From the NCBI RefSeq assembly GCF_040892615.1, contig NZ_JBFRYC010000008.1, positions 62,001-126,000 of the forward strand: a stretch of DNA of 64,000 nucleotides. Direction: 5' to 3'. Positions 41,958-50,495 of this stretch are shown here, piece after piece; positions within the stretch are counted from its first letter, which is position 1, and the number at the start of each line of letters is the position of its first letter. The stretch is from Thioclava arctica. GTDB taxonomy: Bacteria > Pseudomonadota > Alphaproteobacteria > Rhodobacterales > Rhodobacteraceae. The notes under the pieces are model-generated. The model worked only from the letters and a program-made list of their open reading frames with translations, did not search any database and had not been told where the DNA came from. Position numbers and translations under genes: made by a program.

Positions 41958-42080
41958 CGTTCTCAGGGCGGGGTGCAATTCCCGACCGGCGGTAAAAGCC
42001 CGCGAGCGCCATCCGGTGGATGGGTCAGCAGATCCGGTGGAATTCCGGGGCCGACGGTATAGTCCGGATGGTAGAGAACG
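41958..42080 (+). ncRNA. FMN riboswitch (RFN element)
   Basis: The RFN consensus is clear. P1 closes GCGTTCTC with GAGAACG; inside are CAGGGCGGGGTGCAATTCCC, GACCGGCGGTAAAAGCC, CGCGAGCG, GGTCAGCAGATCCGGT, GGAATTCCGGGGCCGACGG and TATAGTCCGGATGG. About 70 bases separate it from the ribH start. They contain a GAGCG...CGCTC stem but no T tract, so control is probably translational. FMN binding should lower ribH expression. Confidence 0.95.
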
Positions 42081-42150
42081 AGAGCGAATGGCCTTGGCCG
42101 GGCGTTTCTCACGCTCTGGGATCTTGTCATGTTGGAAAGGATCTGGAGCT

Positions 42151-42615
42151 ATGACAAAATCCCCAAAATTCGCATTCATCAAGGCCCGTTGGCATGGTGA
42201 TATCGTGGATCAAACGCTTGTCGGATTCACCGAAACCCTGGCCGAGACGGCACCAAAGGCAGAGGTGGACGTCTTTGATGTGCCTGGCGCGTTCGAGATG
42301 CCGCTGCTGGCGCAAACACTGGCGCGCTCGGGCAAATATGATGCGATTATTGCGGCGGCGCTGGTGGTGGATGGCGGCATCTATCGCCATGAATTTGTCG
42401 CCCAAGCCGTGGTGACTGGCTTGATGGAGGTGCAGTTGAAAACCGAGGTGCCGGTGCTGTCGGTTTCGCTCACGCCGCATCACTACCAACCAACGGGGCA
42501 ACACCATGCCTTCTTTCACGCGCATTTCGTGGAAAAGGGGCGCGAAGCGGCGCAGGCGGGTTTGCAGCTGTGTCAAATCACGACTGTAGCCGAGCCTGCC
42601 GTTTCGGTTGCCTGA
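42151..42615 (+). CDS. ribH: 6,7-dimethyl-8-ribityllumazine synthase (type II)
   Basis: A 154-residue enzyme that condenses the pyrimidinedione and dihydroxybutanone phosphate to lumazine, the riboflavin precursor. The sequence follows the RibH2 type of Brucella and Mesorhizobium: FIKARWHGDIVDQ, VPGAFEMPLLAQ, VVDGGIYRHEFVAQAV and LTPHHYQPTGQHHAFF, with HAHFVEKGREAA. ATG 42151 follows CTGGAGCT. It stands behind the FMN riboswitch without ribBA, ribD or ribE next to it. A second lumazine synthase probably exists elsewhere in the genome. Confidence 0.94.
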   Translation: MTKSPKFAFIKARWHGDIVDQTLVGFTETLAETAPKAEVDVFDVPGAFEMPLLAQTLARSGKYDAIIAAALVVDGGIYRHEFVAQAVVTGLMEVQLKTEVPVLSVSLTPHHYQPTGQHHAFFHAHFVEKGREAAQAGLQLCQITTVAEPAVSVA

Positions 42616-43689
42616 TCAATGGCTTGGGCGTCTATCTTCATGCTCGGCGCCCACCGTATCCAACACGCGCCCCATCACCGCAGCGGTGTCGTCCCATGTG
42701 GGCAAGCGCGCCCCGGCGGCTGCGGATGCGTGTGACATCGCGCGATGTTGGGCCGGGTCACTCAGCACGCTGCGCAGCGCTTGTGCGAAGGCTTCGGGAG
42801 TATCCGTTGGCACCAGCAATCCCGCACCTTCGGGCACCGTGTCGGGAACCGCGCCGGTGTGACAGGTGACGATGGGCAGTCCATGCAGCATCGCCTCGCC
42901 AAACACCATGCCATAGCCCTCATATCGCGTGGCGAGCGCGAACATATGTGCCGCGCGATAGCGCTGATCCAGATCGGGGCGCGCCAAAACTCCGCTAAAC
43001 CGCACGCGCTCGTCCAGACCCAGCGCGTCGCGTTGCGCAGATAGGGCTGATGCAATCGCGGGGTCATGCGCCTTGCCCACGATCTCGGCCTGCCAGTCCA
43101 AATCGGTGATCTGCGCCAGCGCTTGCAACAGCACGTCATGACCCTTGCGCGCGGCCAGCAGCCCGACCGACAAGATCAGTGGCGGGCGGCGGCGCGGTGT
43201 CGCGATTGCAGCAGGGCGTTCAAATCCCGGCAAGGCGATGGAGATGCGCGAGGGGTCCACACCAAACTCGGTTTGCAGGATCTGCGCGGTATGCGGGCTC
43301 GGCACGACGACATGGGCGGCGAGAGTGAGGTTTTCGGCCTCGCGCGCCAGCAAATGACGCGCGCGTGCGGCAGACAGACCTGTTTCCAGCCCCAAAGGAT
43401 GATGCAGCATCGCTATGATCGGCGCGCGCATCGCTTTCAGCGTCGTGGGCTCGATCGAGCCAAACACCAACCCGTCCAAAATCACCGGTGTCTGCGCGGG
43501 CAGGGCGGTCAGAGTTCCCCGCGCTTCGGCGGCTTCCTCCGCGCTGGCATCGGGAAACCCGGCGGGCAGTTGCACATGGGTCACCGCGCGCCCGGAACGG
43601 CGCAGCGCCTCCAGAAGGTGGCGCTCATACAAAAAACCGCCCGTCAGTTGCGCGATGTCACCGGGAATGGCAAAGGCGGCAGGGGGCAT
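42616..43689 (-). CDS. Glycosyltransferase family 4 protein
   Basis: A GT-B glycosyltransferase of 357 residues. The donor-binding half has LSVGLLAARKGHDVLLQALA, VRFSGVLARPDLDQRYRAAH and the E-x7-E motif in RYEGYGMVFGEAMLHGLP. The N-terminal half has a GGFLYERHLLEALRRSG segment. I take ATG 43689 because GGAG precedes it by seven bases; ATG 43710 directly after the permease stop codon is possible but lacks a ribosome site. Donor and acceptor are unknown. Its position downstream of the ABC importer genes suggests co-transcription without an obvious shared role. Confidence 0.88.
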   Translation of the reverse strand: MPPAAFAIPGDIAQLTGGFLYERHLLEALRRSGRAVTHVQLPAGFPDASAEEAAEARGTLTALPAQTPVILDGLVFGSIEPTTLKAMRAPIIAMLHHPLGLETGLSAARARHLLAREAENLTLAAHVVVPSPHTAQILQTEFGVDPSRISIALPGFERPAAIATPRRRPPLILSVGLLAARKGHDVLLQALAQITDLDWQAEIVGKAHDPAIASALSAQRDALGLDERVRFSGVLARPDLDQRYRAAHMFALATRYEGYGMVFGEAMLHGLPIVTCHTGAVPDTVPEGAGLLVPTDTPEAFAQALRSVLSDPAQHRAMSHASAAAGARLPTWDDTAAVMGRVLDTVGAEHEDRRPSH

Positions 43690-43710
43690 GTCAGGCTCCA
43701 GTTTGGTCAT

Positions 43711-45294
43711 TTAGCGCGTCAGTTGCTCGGCACCATAAATGCGCAGCACCGCGCGTTCGATCTGCGCAATGCCGACATAGCCCGCCACCGCAACGCCCGC
43801 CAGCACGACCACCGCGCTCCACAGCATTCCGTAGCCCGAGGTCGAGGCGGTAAGCGCCATCAAGCCGCCAATCCCGCGCCCTGTCGCCAGCCATTCTGCC
43901 GTTGTCGCGGCCAGAATTGCGGCGGGCACGGCCATGCGCGCAGCGGCGAAAAAGGCAGGGAGCATGGCGGGGAATTGCGCGCTGGCCATGCGCCGCAATG
44001 GGCTGGCGGCGTAGCTGTCAAACAGCTCCAGCACTTGGCGCGGCGTGCGCGCAAGCCCTTGATAACATGCGATCAGGCTGGGGAAAAAGATCATCAGGGC
44101 GACGATTGTAATGGTGCCTGTTGCGCCGCGCCCAAGGGCGATAACAATCAGCGGCGCGGTGATCACGATCGGAATGGCGCGCAGGGCGATCGCGATGGGC
44201 ATCACGGCGCGCGCCAGTCGCGGTGCCAGTACCATCGCCATCGCCAGCCCGACCCCCAGCGCCAAGCCCAAAAGATAGCCCGGCAGCGCCAACACAAGCG
44301 TTTCCAGCAACGCCGAGCCAAGCGTGGCGCGATGGGCAGTGGCCTCGGGGGCGGTGATCAGAAAGGCCCAGACATCGCCGGGGCGCTTGGCGAAAAATTG
44401 GCTGAGCCCGGCGCTCTCCATCGACAGCCACCAAAGCGCGATCAGGACAAGAACGACAAGGATCGGATGCGCCAGCACGCGCCATCCCTTGCGCCGTCCA
44501 CCTTCAAGAAGCGGCGCAAGGATCAGCGGTGGCGGCCCGGTGTTGAGCGCTTGTCCCAACCGCACCAACCCCGCATAAGCCAGCATCGAAATCGCCGCCG
44601 CCGTGCTCGCCAGTGCCCAGGTGCCCGCAACATCAAGGCTGCGCATCGCGCGCAATGTCAGCACGCCCATGCCGCGCTCGGCGCCGGTGAACTCGCCGAA
44701 CATCGCGCCAAGGATTGCGGCGGGGGCCGCGATTTGCAGCCCCGCAAACAGATAGGGCAGCGAGGCCATGGCGCGCACCTCAATCAGGGCGGTCAGCCGT
44801 CCGCGCCCATAGCTGCGCACCAGATCAAACCAGCTGGGCGGGGCCGCGCGTAGCCCCACCATCAGCGGCAAAAAGGTGGTGAAATACACCGCCAGCGCCG
44901 CGAGCGTGATTTGCGGCCCCAGACCGGGCCCCCAAAGGACGCGCAAGATCGGTCCGGTCGCCACCAGCGGCAGACAAAACACCACCAAGGCGAGCGCCGA
45001 GATCATCCGTGCTAGACCCGGCACCAGCACCGCCAGTGCAGCCAGCGCAATCGCAACCGCATTGCCCAACACAAACCCAATCGCAGCCGTAAGCCCCGTG
45101 ATACCCGCCGCACGCGCAACCAGCCCGGCATTGGCCCAAAGATAGCGCGCAATCTCGACCGGGCTCGCGATCAGGTAGGTATGGGCAAAGGCGCGCGCCA
45201 ACAGCTCCCAGATGAGCAGCGCGACAAGCACGCTCAGCACCAACCAAAGCCGATCGCTGCTGCGTTGGCGCAACGGATGCAGCGCGATTGTCAT
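43711..45294 (-). CDS. ABC transporter permease with two fused permease domains
   Basis: A 527-residue protein containing two tandem BPD_transp_1 (NitT/TauT-type) permease domains. The first ends around residue 265 (LVRLGQALNTG), and the second begins near 280 (LAHPILVVLVLIALWWLSME). Each has the EAA-type coupling loop: FDLVRSYGRGRLTALIEV in the first and LELFDSYAASPLRRMASAQF in the second. One chain can therefore supply both halves of the channel, whereas the family is usually about 260 residues and dimeric. ATG 45294 overlaps the ATPase stop (ATGA); an ATG five codons earlier is less likely. Confidence 0.9.
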   Translation of the reverse strand: MTIALHPLRQRSSDRLWLVLSVLVALLIWELLARAFAHTYLIASPVEIARYLWANAGLVARAAGITGLTAAIGFVLGNAVAIALAALAVLVPGLARMISALALVVFCLPLVATGPILRVLWGPGLGPQITLAALAVYFTTFLPLMVGLRAAPPSWFDLVRSYGRGRLTALIEVRAMASLPYLFAGLQIAAPAAILGAMFGEFTGAERGMGVLTLRAMRSLDVAGTWALASTAAAISMLAYAGLVRLGQALNTGPPPLILAPLLEGGRRKGWRVLAHPILVVLVLIALWWLSMESAGLSQFFAKRPGDVWAFLITAPEATAHRATLGSALLETLVLALPGYLLGLALGVGLAMAMVLAPRLARAVMPIAIALRAIPIVITAPLIVIALGRGATGTITIVALMIFFPSLIACYQGLARTPRQVLELFDSYAASPLRRMASAQFPAMLPAFFAAARMAVPAAILAATTAEWLATGRGIGGLMALTASTSGYGMLWSAVVVLAGVAVAGYVGIAQIERAVLRIYGAEQLTR

Positions 45295-46085
45295 CGCGCG
45301 CTCACGCATGGTTCGGGGCGTGGCGGAGCGCTTTGGGCAAGCGCCTCGGTCACAGCGGCGATCAGCGCATCCGCCTCAGCGCCCGGATTTCGCGGGCGCG
45401 CAAGATCAATCGCGATATCGGCCACGACCCGCGCCGGGCGCGGCGACAGCACGATGACGCGGTCCGACAGCAACACGGCCTCAGAGACCGAATGGGTCAC
45501 CAGCAAGGTTGTGACGCCATGTCCCTGCCACAGCGCGGGCAACTCGCGGTTCAGGCGCGCGCGCGTCAACTCATCGACCGCGCCAAAGGGTTCATCCAGC
45601 AGCAACAGGCGCGGATCGGTCGCCAGACAGCGCGCAATCGCGGCGCGTTGGCGCATCCCGCCCGAGAGATCAGCGGGGCGGCGCTCTTCGAATCCGGCCA
45701 GACCGACCATCGCGATCAGCCGATCCACGCCGCCCGGATCGGGGGGTAAATGCGCCAGCTTGCGCGCCAGCGCGATATTGCCGCGCACGCTGCGCCATGG
45801 CAACAAGGCCGCATCCTGAAACGCCACCGACAGGGCGGCCCGTTGGCGCATCTGCAACGGGGTTTCGCCACCGATCCGCACCGAGCCGGTGCTCGGCGTA
45901 TCTAGCCCCGCGATCAGGCGCAGCAACGTGGATTTGCCACAGCCCGAGGGGCCGACAATCGCGGTGGTCTGACCGGCCGCAAAGTTCAGATCGAACGGCT
46001 CAAGCGCGTCCACGCGCGCCGGCCCGTGACCAAAGCTACGCGACAGATCGCGACACTGGATCGGGGGCGGGGGCTCAGCTGGCAT
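45291..46085 (-). CDS. ABC transporter ATP-binding protein (NitT/TauT type)
   Basis: A 264-residue ATPase subunit. Walker A is GPSGCGKST, the Q-loop VAFQDAALLPW, the signature LSGGMRQRAAIAR, Walker B LLLLDEPFGAVDE and the switch His is in LVTHSVSEA. The ATG at 46085 lies inside the end of the substrate-binding protein gene (11-base overlap), and the stop overlaps the permease start. The order SBP-ATPase-permease with overlaps indicates one tightly coupled importer. Its cargo is a small anionic or heterocyclic solute, not determined. Confidence 0.93.
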   Translation of the reverse strand: MPAEPPPPIQCRDLSRSFGHGPARVDALEPFDLNFAAGQTTAIVGPSGCGKSTLLRLIAGLDTPSTGSVRIGGETPLQMRQRAALSVAFQDAALLPWRSVRGNIALARKLAHLPPDPGGVDRLIAMVGLAGFEERRPADLSGGMRQRAAIARCLATDPRLLLLDEPFGAVDELTRARLNRELPALWQGHGVTTLLVTHSVSEAVLLSDRVIVLSPRPARVVADIAIDLARPRNPGAEADALIAAVTEALAQSAPPRPEPCVSAR

Positions 46086-47067
46086 GGATCTCTTCAAGCA
46101 GCGAGCGGTCCCAAAGATCGGGGCTGACATCCTGACCCAGCAGCGCCAAGGTCTTGATATTGGCGGCGATGCTGTCATCGGTGAACCAGCCAAAGCCATG
46201 AGCCTCGGTCACCGGTGAAAACATCAGCGGCACTTGGCGCGCGGCTTGCAGCTCTTGCGTCTTCAGATCAAGGCCCGCATCGGGGAACATTTTCACCGTC
46301 AGCGCGGCGGCGGCGGCGGGATCGGCAAGGTAGTCGTTCCAGCCGTGGATTTCGCCGCGCAGCAATGCAATCAGATCGGCGCGTCGGTTGGCAATGCTAT
46401 CGTCGGTCGCGATATAGGTTTGCGATTGCACCGCATAACCGTAATCGGCCATCAGCATCGTGATAGGTTTGAGCCCGCGTATGATCATCGCCACAGGCAG
46501 ATCGGTCTCCCAGCACAGCAGGCAATCGACCTGACCGGCCAGCAAGGGGGCAGCGTCATATTGCGTCGGAACGATCTCGATCGCGTCAAAATCGACATCG
46601 TTGAGGCTGCACAGCGCCTTCAAAACAGGCGTATTGGCCAGCGCCATGCCGATCTTCTTGCCCTCAAGATCCTTGGGCACATTAACCGGCTTGGCGGGCA
46701 GCGAGGCGATGGCGAAGGGGTTTTTCTGCATCGCGACGGCAATGATGCGAAAGGGCGCGCCTTGGGCCACAGCGGCGGCGGTATAATCAGCGGCCGAAAT
46801 GCCCATCAAGGCGCTGCCTGCCACAACGGGGGGCTCTACCGGGGCGTTTGGTCCGCCGGGGTTAAGCGCGACATTCAGACCCAGATCGCGCCAATAGCCG
46901 CGCGATTGCGCGATATAACTGCCGCCAAACTGCACCGAGGGCAGCCAGGACAGTTGCAAGGCGACGTCGGTCGCTGCAAGGGCCGGGCGTGCGCCCATCG
47001 TGGCGGCCAAAACGCTGCCCGCGCCTGCTGCCAGAAATCCGCGCCGTGAAAAGCTATGATGTGTCAT
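46075..47067 (-). CDS. NMT1/THI5-like ABC substrate-binding protein
   Basis: A 330-residue periplasmic receptor. The N-terminus MTHHSFSRRGFLAAGAGSVL is a Tat-type leader with a cleavage site after ARPALA. The mature part begins VALQLSWLPSVQFGGSYIAQ, as in the NMT1/THI5-like family (thiamine-pyrimidine, riboflavin, nitrate, sulfonate receptors). A CLLCWETDLP segment lies mid-protein. Pyrimidine (ThiY) and riboflavin (RibY) receptors belong to this family, but no TPP or FMN riboswitch precedes the gene. A TTGTCG / TATATC pair near 47100 could be its promoter. Confidence 0.88.
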   Translation of the reverse strand: MTHHSFSRRGFLAAGAGSVLAATMGARPALAATDVALQLSWLPSVQFGGSYIAQSRGYWRDLGLNVALNPGGPNAPVEPPVVAGSALMGISAADYTAAAVAQGAPFRIIAVAMQKNPFAIASLPAKPVNVPKDLEGKKIGMALANTPVLKALCSLNDVDFDAIEIVPTQYDAAPLLAGQVDCLLCWETDLPVAMIIRGLKPITMLMADYGYAVQSQTYIATDDSIANRRADLIALLRGEIHGWNDYLADPAAAAALTVKMFPDAGLDLKTQELQAARQVPLMFSPVTEAHGFGWFTDDSIAANIKTLALLGQDVSPDLWDRSLLEEIHAS

Positions 47068-47128
47068 GTCGTTTCCTGTCTTTGCGTTTCGATATAAGGT
47101 GACGGTGCTGTGCGACAACGTCTCGGGC

Positions 47129-47989
47129 TTAAGCGGTGCGTATCCTTTGGTGTTGCCATGCCAGCCAGAACAGGCCCGGCACAGAGGACAGCAGCAAGAC
47201 CGCGCCAAACGCCGCGCTGGCGGCGAGACCGGCCTCGGGGGTGGCTCCGGCGAGGGGAAACAGTGCCGCCGCAGCCCCTTCGCGCCAGCCCCAGCCCGCG
47301 ATGCTGAGGGGCACCAACATCGCCGATAAAATAAGCGGCACCAAGGTGAGGATCGCCGCCAGCGGCAGCGCGGTGCCGCTGGCATAGGCGCAAAAGGCAA
47401 AGCTCGCTAAATTCGCGACCACGATGGCAAAGCCAAGCGCGATTTGTCGACCGCGCACATCCCGCCCCGCAAGGGCGCGGCGCAGGGGCGTGAGCAAGGC
47501 ACGCAACCTTGGCAGCGCGCGCGTCCCCGCCACCAGCCCAAGGCCCAGTGCCAAAAGCCCCAGCGCCCACAGCCCATGTCCCGACAGCGCCAGCGCAGGC
47601 AGCAATACCGCCGCCAGCGCGAATTGCCCCGCCAGCCGTTCAATCACCACGGCTTGGCCAGATCGCAACAGATCGGCCGAATGGCGCGCGCGCACGGCGC
47701 GGCCTGCATCGCCCAAGACACCGCCCGGCACGGTTTGATTGACCAATTGGGCGAGGTAATATTCGCCCACCGCCTGCACCCGATCAATCCGCTGTCCCAA
47801 CGCTTTGGCAGTCAAACGCCAGCGCAGCGCCGAGAGCACCGTTTGCAGGTTCACCGCCAACACCGCCGCGCCCAGCCAGCGCCAATCGGCCTGCGCCAAG
47901 CGCTCTAGCGCTGCGTCCCCATTGGCGAAATGCCAGGCCAGTGCCAGCAGCACCAGCGCAGCCCCCACGCGCAGGGCGCGCCCGATCAT
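47129..47989 (-). CDS. Lysylphosphatidylglycerol synthase TM-domain (UPF0104) family protein
   Basis: A 286-residue membrane protein with about seven helices, similar to the flippase domain of MprF and to UPF0104 proteins: LSALRWRLTAKALGQ near the N-terminus, YYLAQLVNQTVPGGVLGDAG as the family signature, and VPLSIAGWGWREGAAAALF near the C-terminus. Such domains move lipids or lipid-linked sugars across the inner membrane. It lacks the cytosolic aminoacyl-transferase domain of MprF. ATG 47989 overlaps the sulfatase stop codon. It is third in an operon with a CDP-alcohol phosphotransferase and a sulfatase-fold enzyme. Confidence 0.85.
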   Translation of the reverse strand: MIGRALRVGAALVLLALAWHFANGDAALERLAQADWRWLGAAVLAVNLQTVLSALRWRLTAKALGQRIDRVQAVGEYYLAQLVNQTVPGGVLGDAGRAVRARHSADLLRSGQAVVIERLAGQFALAAVLLPALALSGHGLWALGLLALGLGLVAGTRALPRLRALLTPLRRALAGRDVRGRQIALGFAIVVANLASFAFCAYASGTALPLAAILTLVPLILSAMLVPLSIAGWGWREGAAAALFPLAGATPEAGLAASAAFGAVLLLSSVPGLFWLAWQHQRIRTA

Positions 47990-49605
47990 TGCGCCACCTT
48001 GATCGGCAAACTGGTGAGCGCATTGATAAACCGGTCGCGGAAATCGCGCATCGGCCAGACCGGGGTTTGCGCATCGGGCACCAGCCCCGGCGTCCAACCC
48101 CAAGCGTCGAAATCCGCAATCAGATCGGGCGGGCCGATCAGATGCACGGGCACGTCTTTGCTGTCGATCTGGGCCACGAAAGGGGTGGGCTGATGATCGC
48201 CCAGAACCACCATTAATGGCGGCTTGTTGGCGTGCCGTCCGGCGTAAGACAAGATCGCCTGTAGCGAATAATCGATCGCTTGGCGGTATTGATCGCGCAC
48301 CCGGTCGCGGTCTCGCCAGACCACTTTTGGCGGATCGCCCGACAGGGCCCAGCGATCAAAGACGCGCCCGTCACCGACCTGATCCCAAGCGATCATTTCG
48401 GGCACTGGCACCCAAGGCGCGTGCGAGGACAGCAGCACGATCTGTGCAAATAGCGGCCCCGCGTGCGGGTCGCGCGCCACCAGCCGATCAAAGGCCGACA
48501 GCGTATATTGATCGGGCATGGTGACGAAATTGAACGGCTGGCCCTGATAGCCCAGATCCGCCGCTTCAAGGATGGTTTGAAAGCCCTGAATCGGGCCTTC
48601 GGGCCAGCTTAGCGTGATGCCCGGCATCACGGCGGCGGTGCGCAGCCCTGAGGCGGCGGCAAGATCAAAAAGCGTGCGGCGGGGGCTGGCCAGTAGCGCG
48701 CGATAGCGGGTTTGGTCCGAAATCGTCAGGCCGGATTCCAAGGTGGAATGGGCCAGCCAGCTTTGCCCGCCCTCGGTGGGCGAGGTCAGCCAGCCAGAGC
48801 GCATCGCCAGCCCCGCCTGCGCCAGCTTGGGCGCGGCGTTTTCAAGTGTCGCGACATGGGTGGGCGCATAAAGCGGGTTGTCGAAGCTCGCGCGCCCGTA
48901 GCTTTCGATAAACACGATTAGCACATCGCGTCCTTGCAGGCGGTCAAACAGCCCTGCCGACCCGGCGAAGGGATCGCTTGCGGCGGCTGCGCGAAAGCGT
49001 TTGAGATCGGCCAAGGTCTGGGTGAAGCTGCGCAGATGCGCGCTGGCAAGATGGGTCGTGCCCGCATACCACGGCAGGCGTAGCGGCAGAGAATTGCTTT
49101 GCTGCGCGCCAATCATCAGCACGCCCAAAGCTGCGGCCACTCCCGTCAGGCTGCGCGCAACGGGCCCGCTCGCAAGGCCAAGCCATTGCCCGCTGGCCCA
49201 CCACAGCGTCCAGATCAGCCCCGCCAGCGCCAGCGCGCCGCCCAGAGCGGTCAAAATCACCAAAGGCAGACCGATCGTGCTGATGCCAAATCGGGTGCCT
49301 GCCTCAATCATGAACAGATCGACCGCCGGGTTGAAGGGGCGGGCGAAGGCTGTGAACGTGCCGATATCAGCCAGTTTCAGCGCGACCAACGCCGCCAATA
49401 CAGCCACCAAAACCACGAGGAGGACGTGGCTGATCCGCGCGTCCCGGGACAGCGCAGCCAAAACCAGCAAGATCACCGGCAGTTCCAGCGGCAGGCGCAA
49501 CGCCGTTGCCACAACCAAGCCGCGCGATTGGTTTGGCAAGACCAGCATGAGATCAAGGATCAAGGCGGCCCCGAGCAGACAGGCGGCGCGACGCGCGATG
49601 CTCAT
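47986..49605 (-). CDS. Sulfatase-fold membrane enzyme (phosphoglycerol/LTA-synthase-like)
   Basis: A 539-residue protein with about four to five N-terminal membrane helices and a periplasmic alkaline-phosphatase/sulfatase domain. Metal-site features are VLIVFIESYGRASFDN (Glu ligand), a Ser/Thr-rich SPTEGGQSWLAHSTLES where the catalytic Thr/Ser is expected, IVLLSSHAPWVPVP, and MVVLGDHQPTPF (Asp-His pair). Relatives move glycerophosphate or phosphoethanolamine from phospholipids to cell-surface glycans. ATG 49605 overlaps the stop of the CDP-alcohol phosphotransferase gene and its own stop overlaps the flippase-like gene. The substrate is unknown. Confidence 0.85.
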   Translation of the reverse strand: MSIARRAACLLGAALILDLMLVLPNQSRGLVVATALRLPLELPVILLVLAALSRDARISHVLLVVLVAVLAALVALKLADIGTFTAFARPFNPAVDLFMIEAGTRFGISTIGLPLVILTALGGALALAGLIWTLWWASGQWLGLASGPVARSLTGVAAALGVLMIGAQQSNSLPLRLPWYAGTTHLASAHLRSFTQTLADLKRFRAAAASDPFAGSAGLFDRLQGRDVLIVFIESYGRASFDNPLYAPTHVATLENAAPKLAQAGLAMRSGWLTSPTEGGQSWLAHSTLESGLTISDQTRYRALLASPRRTLFDLAAASGLRTAAVMPGITLSWPEGPIQGFQTILEAADLGYQGQPFNFVTMPDQYTLSAFDRLVARDPHAGPLFAQIVLLSSHAPWVPVPEMIAWDQVGDGRVFDRWALSGDPPKVVWRDRDRVRDQYRQAIDYSLQAILSYAGRHANKPPLMVVLGDHQPTPFVAQIDSKDVPVHLIGPPDLIADFDAWGWTPGLVPDAQTPVWPMRDFRDRFINALTSLPIKVAQ

Positions 49606-50378
49606 GTCCGCCGTCTCCGCGCCAGCCAAAGGATGTCAGCGCCAAAAGATCCCGCAAGGGCCAGCGTGGCGCTTGTTGCAATCAGGGTTGCGCCCAGCGC
49701 GCCAAGGCCGGGGATCAAGAGCACGATCAACGCGCCGATCTGCACCACGCAGAGCGCCTTGCGGCGAAACCGCTCGGGGAGGGGGGCGTTTAGCCAGGGC
49801 AGGAAAAGCCCGGCCAAAACATAGGCGTAGCGCATGGTGCCCAATGCAAGCACCCAGATCCCAACCGTGCCAGAGGCCACCACCAGCAGCGACAGGATCA
49901 GCCCAAGGGCGGCGTCTACCTCCATGTCAAAGCGCGCGCCAAACGCCGAAGACAGCCCGCTGCGCCGCGCCAACCAGCCATCCAGCCCATCCATCGCAAG
50001 CGCGACTGTCGCGATGATCACACTCAGCCAGCGCGCGTCGATCGCACTGTGTGTGGTCGCAAAACCGCCCCCCGCCAGAGGTGCCACCAGCGCGCAGGCC
50101 AGCGCCGCGCGCGTCAGCGTCACCGTGTTGCACAGGCCAAGACGCGGATGGGCATAGCGCCGACGCATCAGGGCGGCGGCGAGGGCGGTCACCGCCACAA
50201 ACAGCCCCACCGACACCGCTGCCCCGCTCGGCGCCAGACGCGCAGCCAGAGCGGCGCAAAGCACGCCTAGCGGCACAGCAAGCCAAAGCAGCCGCATCCA
50301 TGCCCCCGAGGGCGAGGTCGCACCCAAGGGCTGCATCAAACGTGTCATGCGATCAGGTGAGGTCAGGGGAGTTGTCAT
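49602..50378 (-). CDS. CDP-alcohol phosphatidyltransferase family protein
   Basis: A 258-residue membrane protein with the complete CDP-alcohol phosphotransferase motif: MDGLDGWLARRSG followed by the spaced G and D residues in SAFGARFDMEVDA (D-x2-DG-x2-AR-x8-G-x3-D-x3-D). Such enzymes join an alcohol such as glycerophosphate, inositol phosphate or serine to a CDP-activated lipid. The N-terminal 70 residues add two further hydrophobic helices. It is the first gene of a coupled three-gene operon, which suggests synthesis, transfer and flipping of one envelope lipid. Confidence 0.9.
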   Translation of the reverse strand: MTTPLTSPDRMTRLMQPLGATSPSGAWMRLLWLAVPLGVLCAALAARLAPSGAAVSVGLFVAVTALAAALMRRRYAHPRLGLCNTVTLTRAALACALVAPLAGGGFATTHSAIDARWLSVIIATVALAMDGLDGWLARRSGLSSAFGARFDMEVDAALGLILSLLVVASGTVGIWVLALGTMRYAYVLAGLFLPWLNAPLPERFRRKALCVVQIGALIVLLIPGLGALGATLIATSATLALAGSFGADILWLARRRRT

Positions 50379-50495
50379 GAGAGGGAAGCTATTGCGCCTT
50401 TAGGATTGTCAAGTAAACGTGATTGGGTCAGATTGGGATGACTTTATGTCCTCTTGCTGCATTTTGTTGCGAATTCTCATGGGAGGAGCAAAAAG

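Noticed and set aside
43066..44853. 595-codon plus-strand open frame
   Set aside because: It is antisense to the glycosyltransferase and double permease genes, has no ribosome site, and its Arg/His/Gln-rich product is typical of mirror frames in GC-rich DNA.
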